Origin: RGIG2041 sp045578865
Lineage (GTDB): Bacteria; Bacillota; Clostridia; UBA1381; UMGS1253
Assembly: GCA_045578865.1 (NCBI GenBank)
Contig: JAZNLB010000012.1
Coordinates: 1 to 54,406, forward strand
Length of the DNA: 54,406 nt
Direction: 5' to 3'
The notes beneath the pieces were generated by a model. That model saw only the letters and a list, made by a program, of their open reading frames with translations, had not been told where the DNA came from and searched no databases. The position numbers and the translations under genes are program-made. Positions 7,067 to 15,429 of this stretch are shown here, in pieces. How positions within the stretch are numbered: the stretch's first letter is position 1; each line of letters opens with the position of its first letter.

Positions 7067-7339
7067 ATGGGAAGATCCATTAAGAAAGGCCCATACGTTG
7101 AAGAAAGACTCATGAAGAGAATCGTTGCTATGAACGAGTCGAATACAAAGAATGTCGTTAAGACATGGTCCAGATCGTCCACCATTTTCCCGGAAATGGT
7201 TGGTCACACGATTGCTGTGCATGACGGCAGAAAGCATGTTCCGGTATTTGTAAGCGAGGATATGGTAGGTTGCAAACTCGGCGAGTTCGCACCGACCAGA
7301 ACTTACAAAGGTCATGCAGGCGCTAAGTCGTCCAGATAA
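7067..7339 (+). CDS. rpsS: 30S ribosomal protein S19
   Basis: 90 residues starting MGRSIKKGPYVEERLM, followed by KTWSRSSTIFPEMVGHTIAVHDG and the C-terminal GEFAPTRTYKGHAG typical of S19. It binds 16S rRNA in the head beside S13 and contacts A-site tRNA. GGAAGGAGG lies 9 nt before the ATG. Confidence 0.98.
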   Translation: MGRSIKKGPYVEERLMKRIVAMNESNTKNVVKTWSRSSTIFPEMVGHTIAVHDGRKHVPVFVSEDMVGCKLGEFAPTRTYKGHAGAKSSR

Positions 7340-7385
7340 CCTGAAATTTGTATGAGAATCGAACATCTGAAAGGAGGATTCCAGC

Positions 7386-7721
7386 GTGGAAGCAAAAGCA
7401 AGTTTAAATTACGCGCGCATTTCTTGCCGCAAGGTAAAGATTGTGCTTGATATCATTAAGAACAAACCGGTAGCTGAGGCAATGGCAATTTTGAAGCATA
7501 CGCCGAAGGCTGCTTCCGAGCTTGTTTACAAGCTGGTTGCATCTGCAGTAGCAAATGCAGAAAACAATTTTAGCATGGATGCAAGCAAACTCTATGTTTC
7601 TGAGGCTTACGCAAACCAGGGCCCGACACTCAAGAGAATCAGACCGAGAGCACAGGGCAGAGCATTCAGAATCAGAAAGAGAACAAGCCACATCACAGTT
7701 GTAGTGGCAGAAAAGGAATAA
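7386..7721 (+). CDS. rplV: 50S ribosomal protein L22
   Basis: 111 residues from a GTG start 9 nt after AAAGGAGG. The globular half contains ARISCRKVKIVLDIIKNK. The tunnel-lining beta hairpin includes EAYANQGPTLKRIRPRAQGRAFRIRKRTSH, where macrolide-resistance changes arise in other species. It is followed after 16 nt by rpsC. Confidence 0.97.
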   Translation: MEAKASLNYARISCRKVKIVLDIIKNKPVAEAMAILKHTPKAASELVYKLVASAVANAENNFSMDASKLYVSEAYANQGPTLKRIRPRAQGRAFRIRKRTSHITVVVAEKE

Positions 7722-7737
7722 GAGAGGAGGTTGTTTT

Positions 7738-8412
7738 ATGGGACAGAAAGTTAATCCACACGGTATAAGAGTTGGTATTATTAAGGATTGGGATTCTAAG
7801 TGGTTCGCGCAGGATAATGTATTCGGCGATACACTCGTAGAAGACTACAAGATTCGTGAATTTTTAAAGAAGACTTTGTTTGATGCCGGCGTTGCTAAGT
7901 TCGATATCGAAAGAAAAGGCAACAAGGTAGTTATCCATGTTCACGCTGCAAAACCGGGCTTTATTATCGGTAAAGACGGTGAGGAGATTAACAAACTCCG
8001 CGCTCAACTTTCCAAGTTGACAGGCAGAAACGAAAAGGATATCTTGGTTGACATCATCCAAATCAAGAATGTTGATATGTGTGCACAACTCGTTGCAGAG
8101 AATATTGCTGCACAGCTTGAGAGAAGAATTTCCTTCAGAAGAGCAATGAAACAGTGCATGGGCCGTTCCATGAAGATGGGCGCTAAGGGTATCAAGACAG
8201 CGGTTTCCGGTCGTCTTGGCGGTGCTGAAATTGCAAGAACCGAGCATTATCATGAGGGTACAATTCCGCTGCAGACACTCAGAGCTGATATTGATTACGG
8301 CTTTGCTGAAGCAAATACAACCTACGGTAAAATCGGTGTAAAGGTATGGATTTACAAAGGTGAAATTCTTCCGGAGAATAAAAGAGTAAGAAAGTCGGAA
8401 GGAGGCAAATAA
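7738..8412 (+). CDS. rpsC: 30S ribosomal protein S3
   Basis: 224 residues beginning MGQKVNPHGIRVGII. The KH domain carries its GKDG loop at 78-81, and the C-terminal domain has the TAVSGRLGGAEIARTEHYHEGTIPLQTLRADIDYG stretch. S3 sits at the mRNA entry channel and takes part in unwinding mRNA structure together with S4. The rplP gene starts 2 nt after its stop, suggesting coupled translation. Confidence 0.98.
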   Translation: MGQKVNPHGIRVGIIKDWDSKWFAQDNVFGDTLVEDYKIREFLKKTLFDAGVAKFDIERKGNKVVIHVHAAKPGFIIGKDGEEINKLRAQLSKLTGRNEKDILVDIIQIKNVDMCAQLVAENIAAQLERRISFRRAMKQCMGRSMKMGAKGIKTAVSGRLGGAEIARTEHYHEGTIPLQTLRADIDYGFAEANTTYGKIGVKVWIYKGEILPENKRVRKSEGGK

Positions 8413-8414
8413 TC

Positions 8415-8852
8415 ATGTTATTACCTAAAAGAGTTAAATACAGAAGAGTAATGCGTGGCCGCCTGAAGGGTAAAGCAACACGCGGTAATGTTGTAAATTA
8501 CGGCGATTTTGGTTTGCAGGCTTTGGAGCCGGCTTGGATTACTTCCAACCAGATTGAAGCAGCCCGTATTGCAATGACCAGATACATTAAGCGTGGTGGT
8601 CAGGTATGGATTAAAATCTTCCCGGATAAGCCGATTACTGCAAAGCCGGCTGAAACCCGAATGGGTAGTGGTAAAGGTTCTCCTGAGTATTGGGTAGCAG
8701 TAGTTAAACCGGGCAGAGTAATGTTTGAAATCGGCGGCGTTGCTGAAGAAACTGCACGCGAAGCTATGCGTCTTGCTATGCATAAACTTCCGATCAAGTG
8801 CAAGTTCGTAACGCGCGAGGATAAGGAGGCGTCTGCAAATGAAGGTGAATGA
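8415..8852 (+). CDS. rplP: 50S ribosomal protein L16
   Basis: 145 residues starting MLLPKRVKYRRVMRGR, with the RIAMTRYIKRGGQVWIKIFPDKP and ETRMGSGKGSPEYWVAVVKPGR motifs. L16 helps to position A-site tRNA near the peptidyl-transferase centre. The last 14 nt overlap rpmC in another frame, so the two are translated in a coupled way. The ribosome site for it is the GGAGG inside the last codons of rpsC. Confidence 0.98.
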   Translation: MLLPKRVKYRRVMRGRLKGKATRGNVVNYGDFGLQALEPAWITSNQIEAARIAMTRYIKRGGQVWIKIFPDKPITAKPAETRMGSGKGSPEYWVAVVKPGRVMFEIGGVAEETAREAMRLAMHKLPIKCKFVTREDKEASANEGE

Positions 8853-9030
8853 GATTAGAGATTTAACAACAGAAGAATTGGCTGTTAAATTGAGTGAGCT
8901 TAAAGCAGAGCTTTTCAATTTGAGATTTCAGAATGCTACGAACCAGCTTGAGAACCCTGTAAAAATCGCAGATGTGAAGAAGAGCATCGCGAGAGTTATG
9001 ACAATCATTCGTGAAAGAGAATTATCCTAA
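8839..9030 (+). CDS. rpmC: 50S ribosomal protein L29
   Basis: 63 residues, two helices with MKVNEIRDLTTEELAVKLSELK and the LRFQNATNQLENP turn, exactly the L29 pattern. It binds near the tunnel exit next to L23. The ATG lies inside the end of rplP, with the AAGGAGG site also within rplP codons. Confidence 0.97.
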   Translation: MKVNEIRDLTTEELAVKLSELKAELFNLRFQNATNQLENPVKIADVKKSIARVMTIIRERELS

Positions 9031-9067
9031 TCGATAATCGGTGTAGAATGAAAGGAGGAAATTTGCT

Positions 9068-9328
9068 GTGGTAGAAGCAAGAAATCAAAGAAAAGTAAGA
9101 ATCGGCAAGGTAGTAAGCACAAAGATGGATAAAACCATTACCGTTGCCATTGAATACAGCGTAAAGCATCCGCTCTACGGTAAAATTGTAAAGAAGACTT
9201 ACAAGCTGCACGCGCATGATGAAGAAAATATCTGCGGCGTAGGCGATAAAGTTAAGGTAATGGAGACGAGACCGCTTTCCAAAACTAAGCGTTGGAGATT
9301 GGTAGAAATCGTTGAAAAAGCTCAGTAA
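9068..9328 (+). CDS. rpsQ: 30S ribosomal protein S17
   Basis: 86 residues from a GTG start 9 nt after AAAGGAGG. An OB-fold with RIGKVVSTKMDKTITVAIE and HDEENICGVGDKVKVMETRPLSKTKRWRLV, the standard S17 signature. It is a primary binder of the 5' domain of 16S rRNA. Confidence 0.97.
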   Translation: MVEARNQRKVRIGKVVSTKMDKTITVAIEYSVKHPLYGKIVKKTYKLHAHDEENICGVGDKVKVMETRPLSKTKRWRLVEIVEKAQ

Positions 9329-9361
9329 TAACCTTTACTTTTTTGGAAGGAGGAAATTGTT

Positions 9362-9730
9362 GTGATACAACCGCAAACAAGAATGAAGGTTGCTGATAAC
9401 ACCGGCGCAAAGGAACTTATGTGTATCCGTGTTATGGGCGGCTCCCATAGAAAGTTCGCAAATATCGGCGATGTTGTTATCGCTAGCGTTAAAAAAGCAA
9501 CGCCCGGCGGTGTTGTAAAAAAAGGCGATGTTGTTAAAGCAGTTATCGTTAGAAGCTCGAAGGGTGTTCGTCGTCCGGACGGTACACACATCCGTTTCGA
9601 TGAAAACGCAGCTGTTATTATCAGAGATGATAAAAATCCGCGTGGTACTCGTATTTTTGGACCTGTTGCAAGAGAACTCAGAGACAAAGAGTACATGAAG
9701 ATTTTGTCGTTGGCGCCTGAAGTATTATAA
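9362..9730 (+). CDS. rplN: 50S ribosomal protein L14
   Basis: 122 residues from GTG, the usual L14 length, beginning MIQPQTRMKVADNTGAKELMCIRVMGG and including ATPGGVVKKGDVVKAVIVR and IFGPVARELR. L14 forms intersubunit contacts and is the binding site for the silencing factor RsfS. GGAAGGAGG precedes the start. The spacing to rplX is very short. Confidence 0.97.
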   Translation: MIQPQTRMKVADNTGAKELMCIRVMGGSHRKFANIGDVVIASVKKATPGGVVKKGDVVKAVIVRSSKGVRRPDGTHIRFDENAAVIIRDDKNPRGTRIFGPVARELRDKEYMKILSLAPEVL

Positions 9731-9745
9731 GGAGGTTTGGAAGAT

Positions 9746-10072
9746 ATGAATACAAAACTTCATGTTAAAACCGGTGATACCGTTATGGTACTTTCGGGTA
9801 AAGATAAAGGCAAGAAGGGTAAAGTACTCAGCGTAAGCCCGGCAGATAAGAAAGTTATCGTTGAAGGCGTAAGCGTGGCTACCCGTCATAAGAAGCCGAG
9901 AAAGCAAGGAGAGACCGGCGGTATCGTTAAGCAGGAAACTCCTATTTATGCATCGAAAGTACAGCTCGTTTGCCCGAAATGTGGCAAGGCTGCAAGAACA
10001 GGCGTTAAGTTCCTGGAAAACGGCGGCAAGGTAAAGTTTTGCAAGAAGTGCAACGAGATGTTAGATGACTAA
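9746..10072 (+). CDS. rplX: 50S ribosomal protein L24 (zinc-ribbon form)
   Basis: 108 residues from the ATG at 9746, which stands 10 nt after AAGGAGG; an in-frame TTG at 9737 is too close to the site. The KOW domain comes first (DTVMVLSGKDKGKKGKV, 11-27). The C-terminal part holds two CxxC pairs, C76/C79 and C99/C102, which could bind zinc, as in some other Firmicute L24 proteins. L24 starts 50S assembly and lies at the tunnel exit. Confidence 0.97.
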   Translation: MNTKLHVKTGDTVMVLSGKDKGKKGKVLSVSPADKKVIVEGVSVATRHKKPRKQGETGGIVKQETPIYASKVQLVCPKCGKAARTGVKFLENGGKVKFCKKCNEMLDD

Positions 10073-10096
10073 TCTGTAACGATAGGAGGTTAGAAA

Positions 10097-10636
10097 ATGG
10101 CTAGATTAGAAGAGCTTTATAAAGAGAAAGTAGCTCCGGCCCTGATGCAGAAGTTTGCATACAAAAGCGTTATGCAGATTCCGAAGATTGATAAAATCGT
10201 ATTAAACATCGGTCTGGGCGAAGCAAAGGATAATCCCAAGGCTATTGATGCAGCAATGAGCGATCTTGCACAGATTACCGGTCAGAAGCCGGTTGTAACA
10301 AAGGCAAGAAACTCTGTTGCAAACTTTAAGATAAGAGAAGGTATGAGTATCGGCTGTAAAGTTACTCTGCGTGGTGAGAAGATGTATGAATTTTTAGACA
10401 GATTCTTCAATGTAGCACTCCCGCGTGTGCGTGACTTCCGCGGTATCAACCCGAACTCCTTCGATGGTAGAGGTAACTATGCTACCGGTATTAAGGAGCA
10501 GCTCATATTCCCGGAAATCGATTACGATAAGATCGATAAAATCCGTGGTATGGACATTATCATCGCTACCACCGCTAAGACTGACGAAGAGGCTCGCGAG
10601 CTTTTGACTCTGATGGGCGCTCCGTTCGCAAATTAA
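10097..10636 (+). CDS. rplE: 50S ribosomal protein L5
   Basis: 179 residues with MQIPKIDKIVLNIGLGEA, ITGQKPVVTKARNSVANFKIREGMSIGCKVTLRG and FPEIDYDKIDKIRGMDIIIATTAKTDEEA, the full L5 pattern. It carries 5S rRNA with L18 and forms a bridge to S13 in the small subunit. ATAGGAGG lies before the ATG, and rpsN starts 11 nt after the stop. Confidence 0.98.
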   Translation: MARLEELYKEKVAPALMQKFAYKSVMQIPKIDKIVLNIGLGEAKDNPKAIDAAMSDLAQITGQKPVVTKARNSVANFKIREGMSIGCKVTLRGEKMYEFLDRFFNVALPRVRDFRGINPNSFDGRGNYATGIKEQLIFPEIDYDKIDKIRGMDIIIATTAKTDEEARELLTLMGAPFAN

Positions 10637-10647
10637 GGAGGTACAAC

Positions 10648-10833
10648 ATGGCTAAAAAAGCAATGATTTTGAAGCAGCAGAAGGCACCGAAGTACAGCAC
10701 ACAGGCATACAACCGTTGTAAGATTTGCGGTCGTCCGCACGCTTACCTCAGAAAGTATGGCATCTGCCGTATTTGCTTTCGCGAATTAGCCTATAAGGGC
10801 CAGATTCCTGGCGTGAAGAAGGCTAGTTGGTAA
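10648..10833 (+). CDS. rpsN: 30S ribosomal protein S14 type Z
   Basis: 61 residues, the short zinc form of S14. The ligands C24, C27, C40 and C43 are visible in CKICGRPHAYLRKYGICRIC, followed by the conserved C-terminal PGVKKASW. Type Z S14 is the ancestral form and is the normal housekeeping copy in Firmicutes. It binds in the 30S head next to S3 and S10. AAGGAGG precedes the ATG. Confidence 0.98.
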   Translation: MAKKAMILKQQKAPKYSTQAYNRCKICGRPHAYLRKYGICRICFRELAYKGQIPGVKKASW

Positions 10834-10912
10834 TTTAAAGGTGACGGCAGGTTGAAGGTGGCAACCTTCAAAACCGCCGAACGTCCAAGTTTTTGGAAGG
10901 AGGTTAACTATT
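10834..10912 (+). promoter_or_regulatory. Intercistronic hairpin before rpsH
   Basis: Between rpsN and rpsH, a stem-loop around 10842-10887 is visible: GGC...GGTT-GAAGGT, loop GGCA, ACCTTC-AA-AACC...GCC, with a GAC/GTC pair outside. Other spacers in this part of the operon are shorter and plainer. It could be a protein-binding or processing site; S8 is the known regulator of the spc operon in E. coli, but that site lies elsewhere there. Confidence 0.45.
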
Positions 10913-11311
10913 ATGCATATTACAGATCCTATCGCAGACTTGCTGACTCGTATCAGAAACGCAAACTCTGCAAAGCACGAAACAGTTGATATCCCGTCTT
11001 CTAACATGAAGAAGGCAATCGCTAAGATTTTGTTAGATGAGGGTTATATTAAAGGCTATCAAGTGATTGACGATTCTAAACAGGGCATCATCAGAGTAAC
11101 CTTGAAGTACGGTGAGAACAAGCAGAAGGTTATCACAGGTCTTAAGAGAGTATCTCGTCCGGGCCTGAGAATTTATGCCGGCGCTGATGAGCTTCCGAGA
11201 GTATTAAAGGGTCTCGGTATTGCGATTGTTTCCACATCCAAGGGTATCATGACGGATAAGGAAGCACGCAAAGCAAACATCGGTGGCGAAGTTCTCGCAT
11301 TCGTTTGGTAA
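10913..11311 (+). CDS. rpsH: 30S ribosomal protein S8
   Basis: 132 residues with DPIADLLTRIRNANSAKHETVDIPSSNMKKAIAKILLDEG at the start and the C-terminal KGLGIAIVSTSKGIMTDKEARKANIGGEVLAFVW. S8 binds helix 21 of 16S rRNA and nucleates the platform. GGAAGGAGG lies before the ATG, directly after the hairpin described in the preceding spacer. Confidence 0.98.
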   Translation: MHITDPIADLLTRIRNANSAKHETVDIPSSNMKKAIAKILLDEGYIKGYQVIDDSKQGIIRVTLKYGENKQKVITGLKRVSRPGLRIYAGADELPRVLKGLGIAIVSTSKGIMTDKEARKANIGGEVLAFVW

Positions 11312-11355
11312 GACAGTTTAAGGTTATTAAAAGTAATTTACAGGAGGTGCACAAT

Positions 11356-11901
11356 ATGTCTAGAATTGGTAACAGCCCGATTACTTTGCCGGCTGGCGTT
11401 GAAGTAAAGATTGAGGCTGAAAACGCAGTAACCGTTAAGGGCCCGAAAGGCACCCTTTCCGCAAAACTGCACAAGGATATGATTATTGAAAAGCAAGACA
11501 ATGTTCTCGTTGTTAAGAGACCGTCTGAAGCAAAAGAGCACAAATCCTTACACGGCCTGACCAGAACTCTGGTTAACAACATGGTTGTTGGTGTAACGGA
11601 AGGCTTTACAAAGACACTCGAAATCAACGGTGTTGGTTACAGAGCTGCAATGCAGGGTAAGAAACTTGCCCTCACACTCGGTTTCTCCCATCCGGTAGAG
11701 ATGGAAGCACCGGCAGGTATCACCATTGAGGTACCGCAGCCGAACCAGATTGTAATCACGGGCGCAGACAAGCAGGCTGTTGGTCAGTTTGCAGCGAAGG
11801 TTCGTGAGAAGAGATCGCCGGAGCCGTATAAGGGCAAGGGTATCAAGTATACGACTGAGACAATCAGACGCAAAGAAGGTAAAGCAGGCGGTAAGAAATA
11901 A
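11356..11901 (+). CDS. rplF: 50S ribosomal protein L6
   Basis: 181 residues from the ATG at 11356 (CAGGAGG upstream). A longer frame from 11305 overlaps rpsH and has no ribosome site. MSRIGNSPITLPAGVEV is the typical start; the second repeat ends with EPYKGKGIKYTTETIRRKEGKAGGKK. L6 lies beside the factor-binding centre and the sarcin-ricin loop. Confidence 0.98.
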   Translation: MSRIGNSPITLPAGVEVKIEAENAVTVKGPKGTLSAKLHKDMIIEKQDNVLVVKRPSEAKEHKSLHGLTRTLVNNMVVGVTEGFTKTLEINGVGYRAAMQGKKLALTLGFSHPVEMEAPAGITIEVPQPNQIVITGADKQAVGQFAAKVREKRSPEPYKGKGIKYTTETIRRKEGKAGGKK

Positions 11902-11918
11902 GAAAGGAGTGGATTTTC

Positions 11919-12272
11919 ATGGTAGGTAAGAAATCTAGCAATAAAGCAAGATTAAAGCGTCATCTGCGTATCAGAAAGAAGATTTCCGGTACTGCTGCTA
12001 AGCCGAGACTGAGCGTATTCCGCAGCCTCAAAAACATCTATGCACAGCTTATCGATGACGAAAATGGTGTAACACTCGTATCCGCTTCTACAATTAAGTC
12101 CGATAACTACGGCGGTAATGCTGAAGCTGCAAAAGCAGTAGGTGTGGAACTTGCAAAGCTCGCACTCGAAAAGGGCATTAAGGAAGTAGTATTTGACAGA
12201 AGTGGTTATGTATATCACGGCAGAGTTGCTGCTCTTGCAGAAGGCGCAAGAGAAGGCGGACTTGAATTCTAA
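11919..12272 (+). CDS. rplR: 50S ribosomal protein L18
   Basis: 117 residues with a basic N-terminal tail (KARLKRHLRIRKKISGTAAKPRLSVFRS) and the C-terminal FDRSGYVYHGRVAALAEGAREGGLEF. It binds 5S rRNA with L5 and links it to the large subunit. GAAAGGAG lies before the ATG. Confidence 0.98.
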   Translation: MVGKKSSNKARLKRHLRIRKKISGTAAKPRLSVFRSLKNIYAQLIDDENGVTLVSASTIKSDNYGGNAEAAKAVGVELAKLALEKGIKEVVFDRSGYVYHGRVAALAEGAREGGLEF

Positions 12273-12289
12273 GAAAGAGGAGGGATATC

Positions 12290-12793
12290 ATGCAAGAAAG
12301 AATTGACGCAGCTACTTTGGATATTAAAGAAAAAGTTGTAAATTTGAGCCGTGTAGCTAAGGTTGTGAAGGGCGGTAGAACCTTCCGTTTCAGTGCGTTG
12401 GTTGTTGTAGGTGACGAAAATGGTCATGTTGGTTACGGCACAGGTAAGGCGGCTGAAATTCCGGATGCTATTCGTAAAGGCATTGAGGATGCAAAGAAGA
12501 ACATGATTACGGTTCCTCTCGTAGAAGGAACAATTCCGCACGAAATCGACGGCAAGTTCGGCGCAGGCCACATCGTAATTAAGCCGGCTGAAGAAGGTAC
12601 AGGTATCATCGCAGGCGGTCCGGCCAGAGCCGTATTCGAACTCGTTGGTATCAAAGATATCCGTGCTAAGTCTTTGCGTTCCAATAACCCAAGAAATGTT
12701 GTAAGAGCCACAATCGAAGGTCTTGCATCGCTTAAGTCTGCACAGGAAGTTGCAAAACTTCGCGGTAAGGACATAGAAGAATTGTTGGGTTAA
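12290..12793 (+). CDS. rpsE: 30S ribosomal protein S5
   Basis: 167 residues with the dsRNA-binding-like fold: VVKGGRTFRFSALVVVGDENGHVGYGTGKA, then GSGKVLLKPA-like GAGHIVIKPAEEGTGIIAGGPARAVFELVGIKDI. S5 lies at the mRNA entry side with S3 and S4 and affects decoding accuracy. AAGAGGAGG precedes the ATG; rpmD follows after 13 nt. Confidence 0.98.
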   Translation: MQERIDAATLDIKEKVVNLSRVAKVVKGGRTFRFSALVVVGDENGHVGYGTGKAAEIPDAIRKGIEDAKKNMITVPLVEGTIPHEIDGKFGAGHIVIKPAEEGTGIIAGGPARAVFELVGIKDIRAKSLRSNNPRNVVRATIEGLASLKSAQEVAKLRGKDIEELLG

Positions 12794-12806
12794 GGAGGAG
12801 ACAAAA

Positions 12807-12989
12807 ATGGCTAAAGAATTAAAGATTACGCTCGTAAAGAGCACAATCGGCCGCAAGGATGACCAGATTGCTACAGTAGAAGCACTCGGTCTTAAAAAGA
12901 TTCGCAGCGTTGTTGTAAAGAAGGACACTGCACAAATCCGCGGTATGATTAATAAGGTTTCTCACTTGATCGAAGTAGAAGAGGCTTAA
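12807..12989 (+). CDS. rpmD: 50S ribosomal protein L30
   Basis: 60 residues, the bacterial L30 length, with KITLVKSTIGRKDDQIATVEALGLKKI and the C-terminal RGMINKVSHLIEVEE. A peripheral large-subunit protein. GGAGG lies 9 nt before the ATG. Confidence 0.97.
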   Translation: MAKELKITLVKSTIGRKDDQIATVEALGLKKIRSVVVKKDTAQIRGMINKVSHLIEVEEA

Positions 12990-13021
12990 TTTTAAGACAA
13001 ATCAAAAGGAGGTGCAAAACC

Positions 13022-13462
13022 ATGAGACTTGAAGAGCTTCAACCGACAGAGGGTTCCAAGTTCACGGCGAAGAGAAAGGGACGCGGTCCTGGTAGCGGTA
13101 ACGGTAAGACAGCAGGTAAGGGTCATAAGGGTCAGAACGCACGAAGTGGCGGCGGTGTAAGACCGGGTTTCGAAGGTGGTCAGATGCCGATTTACAGACG
13201 ACTTCCGAAGAGAGGTTTTACCAATATATTCGCAAAAGAGTATGTTACGGTTAATGTTGAAGTGTTCGAGCGCTTTGAAAGTGGCGCCGAAGTTACAGCT
13301 GAAACATTGAAGCAAGCCGGTATCATCAGCAAGGTGAAAGATGGCATCAAGGTTCTTGGCAGAGGTGAAATCACAAAACCGCTGACTGTGAAGGCTGCTA
13401 AGTTTACACAGTCCGCTGTAGATAAGATTACTGCAGCAGGCGGAAAGGCAGAGGTGATCTAA
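13022..13462 (+). CDS. rplO: 50S ribosomal protein L15
   Basis: 146 residues. The N-terminal glycine/lysine-rich extension (RKGRGPGSGNGKTAGKGHKGQNARSGGGVRPGFEGGQMPIYRRLPKRGF) penetrates 23S rRNA, and the C-terminal globular domain follows. AAAGGAGG precedes the ATG. Its stop codon is directly followed by the TTG start of secY. Confidence 0.98.
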   Translation: MRLEELQPTEGSKFTAKRKGRGPGSGNGKTAGKGHKGQNARSGGGVRPGFEGGQMPIYRRLPKRGFTNIFAKEYVTVNVEVFERFESGAEVTAETLKQAGIISKVKDGIKVLGRGEITKPLTVKAAKFTQSAVDKITAAGGKAEVI

Positions 13463-14755
13463 TTGTTTAAGACACTTAGAAACGCTTGGGCAATTCCGGA
13501 GCTGCGTAAAAAGATGATTTTTACCATCTTGATGTTGATTGTGTACAGACTTGGTTGTACCATTCCGGTTCCGGGTTTGGATGCAGAGGCGATGAAGATT
13601 TTTATGGGCGCTGACGGCGGCATGGGTCTTTTTTCTCTGCTCGACACATTCTCCGGCGGTGCGCTGTCCAATGCAACGATTTTTGCTATGGGTATCACCC
13701 CGTACATTAACTCGTCGATCATCATTCAGTTGCTCACAGTTGCTATTCCTGCACTTGAAAGACTTTCGAAGCAAGGCGAGGAAGGCAGAAAGAAAATCAA
13801 CTCCATCACAAGATGGGCAACCATTATTCTTGCAATGATGCAAGCAATCGGTTTGTACTTTACCTTAAATGCATATCAGGTAGTAAGCAATCCGGGCGCA
13901 ATGAGTTTCATTACAATCCTGGTAACCTTTACTGCAGGTACTGCATTCATCATGTGGATTGGTGAAGAAATTACCGATAAAGGTATCGGCAATGGTATTT
14001 CCTTAATTATCTTTGCAGGTATCATTTCCAGACTGCCGCGTGCCATCATCACACTTTACAATAAGTTCGTTGTTGGCGCAACCGCAATGAGCATCATTAT
14101 GCTTGTGCTGATTTTGGCAGTGTTCCTCGGCGTTTTGGGCTTTGTAGTGTTTATGAACAACGCAGAGCGCAGAATTCCGATTCAGTACGCAAAGCGCGTA
14201 GTTGGCAGAAAGATGTATGGCGGCCAGAGCACCAACATTCCGATTAAGGTGGCTATGGCAGGCGTAATGCCGATCATCTTTGCATCAAGCATTTGCTCGT
14301 TCCCGGCGACCATTATGCAGTTTATGGGTGGCGGCGAAAAGATGACAGGTTTTTGGAGAGCAGTATATGACCAGATTACAACCACAGGTTGGGTGTATGC
14401 GGTTATCTACTTCCTCTTAATCATCTTCTTCACCTATTTCTACACGGCTATGCAGTACAATCCGGTAGAAATGGCAAACAATATCAAACAAAACGGTGGC
14501 TTTATTCCGGGCCTTCGTCCGGGCAAGCCGACGAGCGACTTTATCTCCAAGACACTCAACAGAGTTGTATTGGTGGGCGCGCTCTTCCTTGGTTTGATTG
14601 CAGTTTTGCCGATTTGCTTCTCCCACATCAATGGCCTTGCGGGCATTGCAATGGGCGGTACATCCCTTCTCATCGTTGAAGGTGTTGCACTTGAAACCGT
14701 GAAGCAGATTGAATCCATGATGCTGATGCGTCACTACAAGGGATTCTTAGAGTAA
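13463..14755 (+). CDS. secY: Preprotein translocase subunit SecY
   Basis: 430 residues with ten hydrophobic segments, the pore of the Sec translocon in the cytoplasmic membrane. Recognisable parts are the N-terminal AWAIPELRKKMIFTILMLIVYRLG, the plug region PYINSSIIIQLL, and the conserved cytoplasmic loop ERRIPIQYAKRVVGRKMYGGQSTNIPIKV. It starts with TTG immediately after the rplO stop, using a GAGGTG site within the last rplO codons, so translation is coupled. The gene order secY-adk-map is the common Firmicute arrangement. Confidence 0.97.
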   Translation: MFKTLRNAWAIPELRKKMIFTILMLIVYRLGCTIPVPGLDAEAMKIFMGADGGMGLFSLLDTFSGGALSNATIFAMGITPYINSSIIIQLLTVAIPALERLSKQGEEGRKKINSITRWATIILAMMQAIGLYFTLNAYQVVSNPGAMSFITILVTFTAGTAFIMWIGEEITDKGIGNGISLIIFAGIISRLPRAIITLYNKFVVGATAMSIIMLVLILAVFLGVLGFVVFMNNAERRIPIQYAKRVVGRKMYGGQSTNIPIKVAMAGVMPIIFASSICSFPATIMQFMGGGEKMTGFWRAVYDQITTTGWVYAVIYFLLIIFFTYFYTAMQYNPVEMANNIKQNGGFIPGLRPGKPTSDFISKTLNRVVLVGALFLGLIAVLPICFSHINGLAGIAMGGTSLLIVEGVALETVKQIESMMLMRHYKGFLE

Positions 14756-14783
14756 TTAAAAATGAATTCGAGGTGGGTTAAAA

Positions 14784-15419
14784 ATGAAAATCGTATTTTT
14801 AGGCCCTCCTGGAGCAGGTAAGGGAACCCAGGCAGCTTACATTGCGGAAGCTGCCAAAATCCCTACTATTTCCACAGGAGCGATGCTTCGTGAGGCGATT
14901 GCCGAGAAGACGGAGCTTGGATTGGCAGCAGAAGGTTACATCAAAAAGGGGGCACTTGTACCGGACGAAGTTGTTATCGGTATTGTGCGCGACAGACTTA
15001 CAATGTCTGACTGTGCAAACGGCTACATCTTAGACGGCTTCCCGAGAACGGTTGAGCAGGCAAAAGCACTCGATGCGATGCTTCCGAATGCAATAGATAT
15101 TGCGCTTTCTTTAGAAGTGCCGGATGAAAATATCATCGAAAGACTGACCGGCAGAAGAGAATGCCCGACCTGTAAGGCGACATTCCATGTGGTCAACAAT
15201 CCTTCGAAGACCGGCGATACTTGTGATAAGTGCGGCGCGGCGCTCGTACAGCGTGCGGATGACAGTGAGGAAACAATCAAGAACCGCATGAAAGTATACC
15301 ATGAGCAGACAGAGCCGATTAAAGATTATTACAAGGCAGCAGAAAAACTTGTGTGTGTAGACGGCGTTGGTGCAGTTGATGAAATTACATCTGCGTTGTT
15401 TAAGGCACTTAATCTGTAG
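14784..15419 (+). CDS. adk: Adenylate kinase, zinc-lid form
   Basis: 211 residues, cytoplasmic. It interconverts ATP + AMP and two ADP. The P-loop GPPGAGKGT is at 7-15 and the AMP-site GFPRTVEQA near 85-93. The long LID domain carries four cysteines, C127, C130, C147 and C150, which form the structural zinc site found in Gram-positive enzymes. Its ribosome site GAGGTGGG lies before the ATG. map follows after 10 nt. Confidence 0.98.
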   Translation: MKIVFLGPPGAGKGTQAAYIAEAAKIPTISTGAMLREAIAEKTELGLAAEGYIKKGALVPDEVVIGIVRDRLTMSDCANGYILDGFPRTVEQAKALDAMLPNAIDIALSLEVPDENIIERLTGRRECPTCKATFHVVNNPSKTGDTCDKCGAALVQRADDSEETIKNRMKVYHEQTEPIKDYYKAAEKLVCVDGVGAVDEITSALFKALNL

Positions 15420-15429
15420 GAGGCGGCTT

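Noticed and set aside
12992..13843. 283-codon minus-strand ORF opposite rplO and secY
   Set aside because: A shadow of highly biased codons on the other strand; the sense genes are certain.
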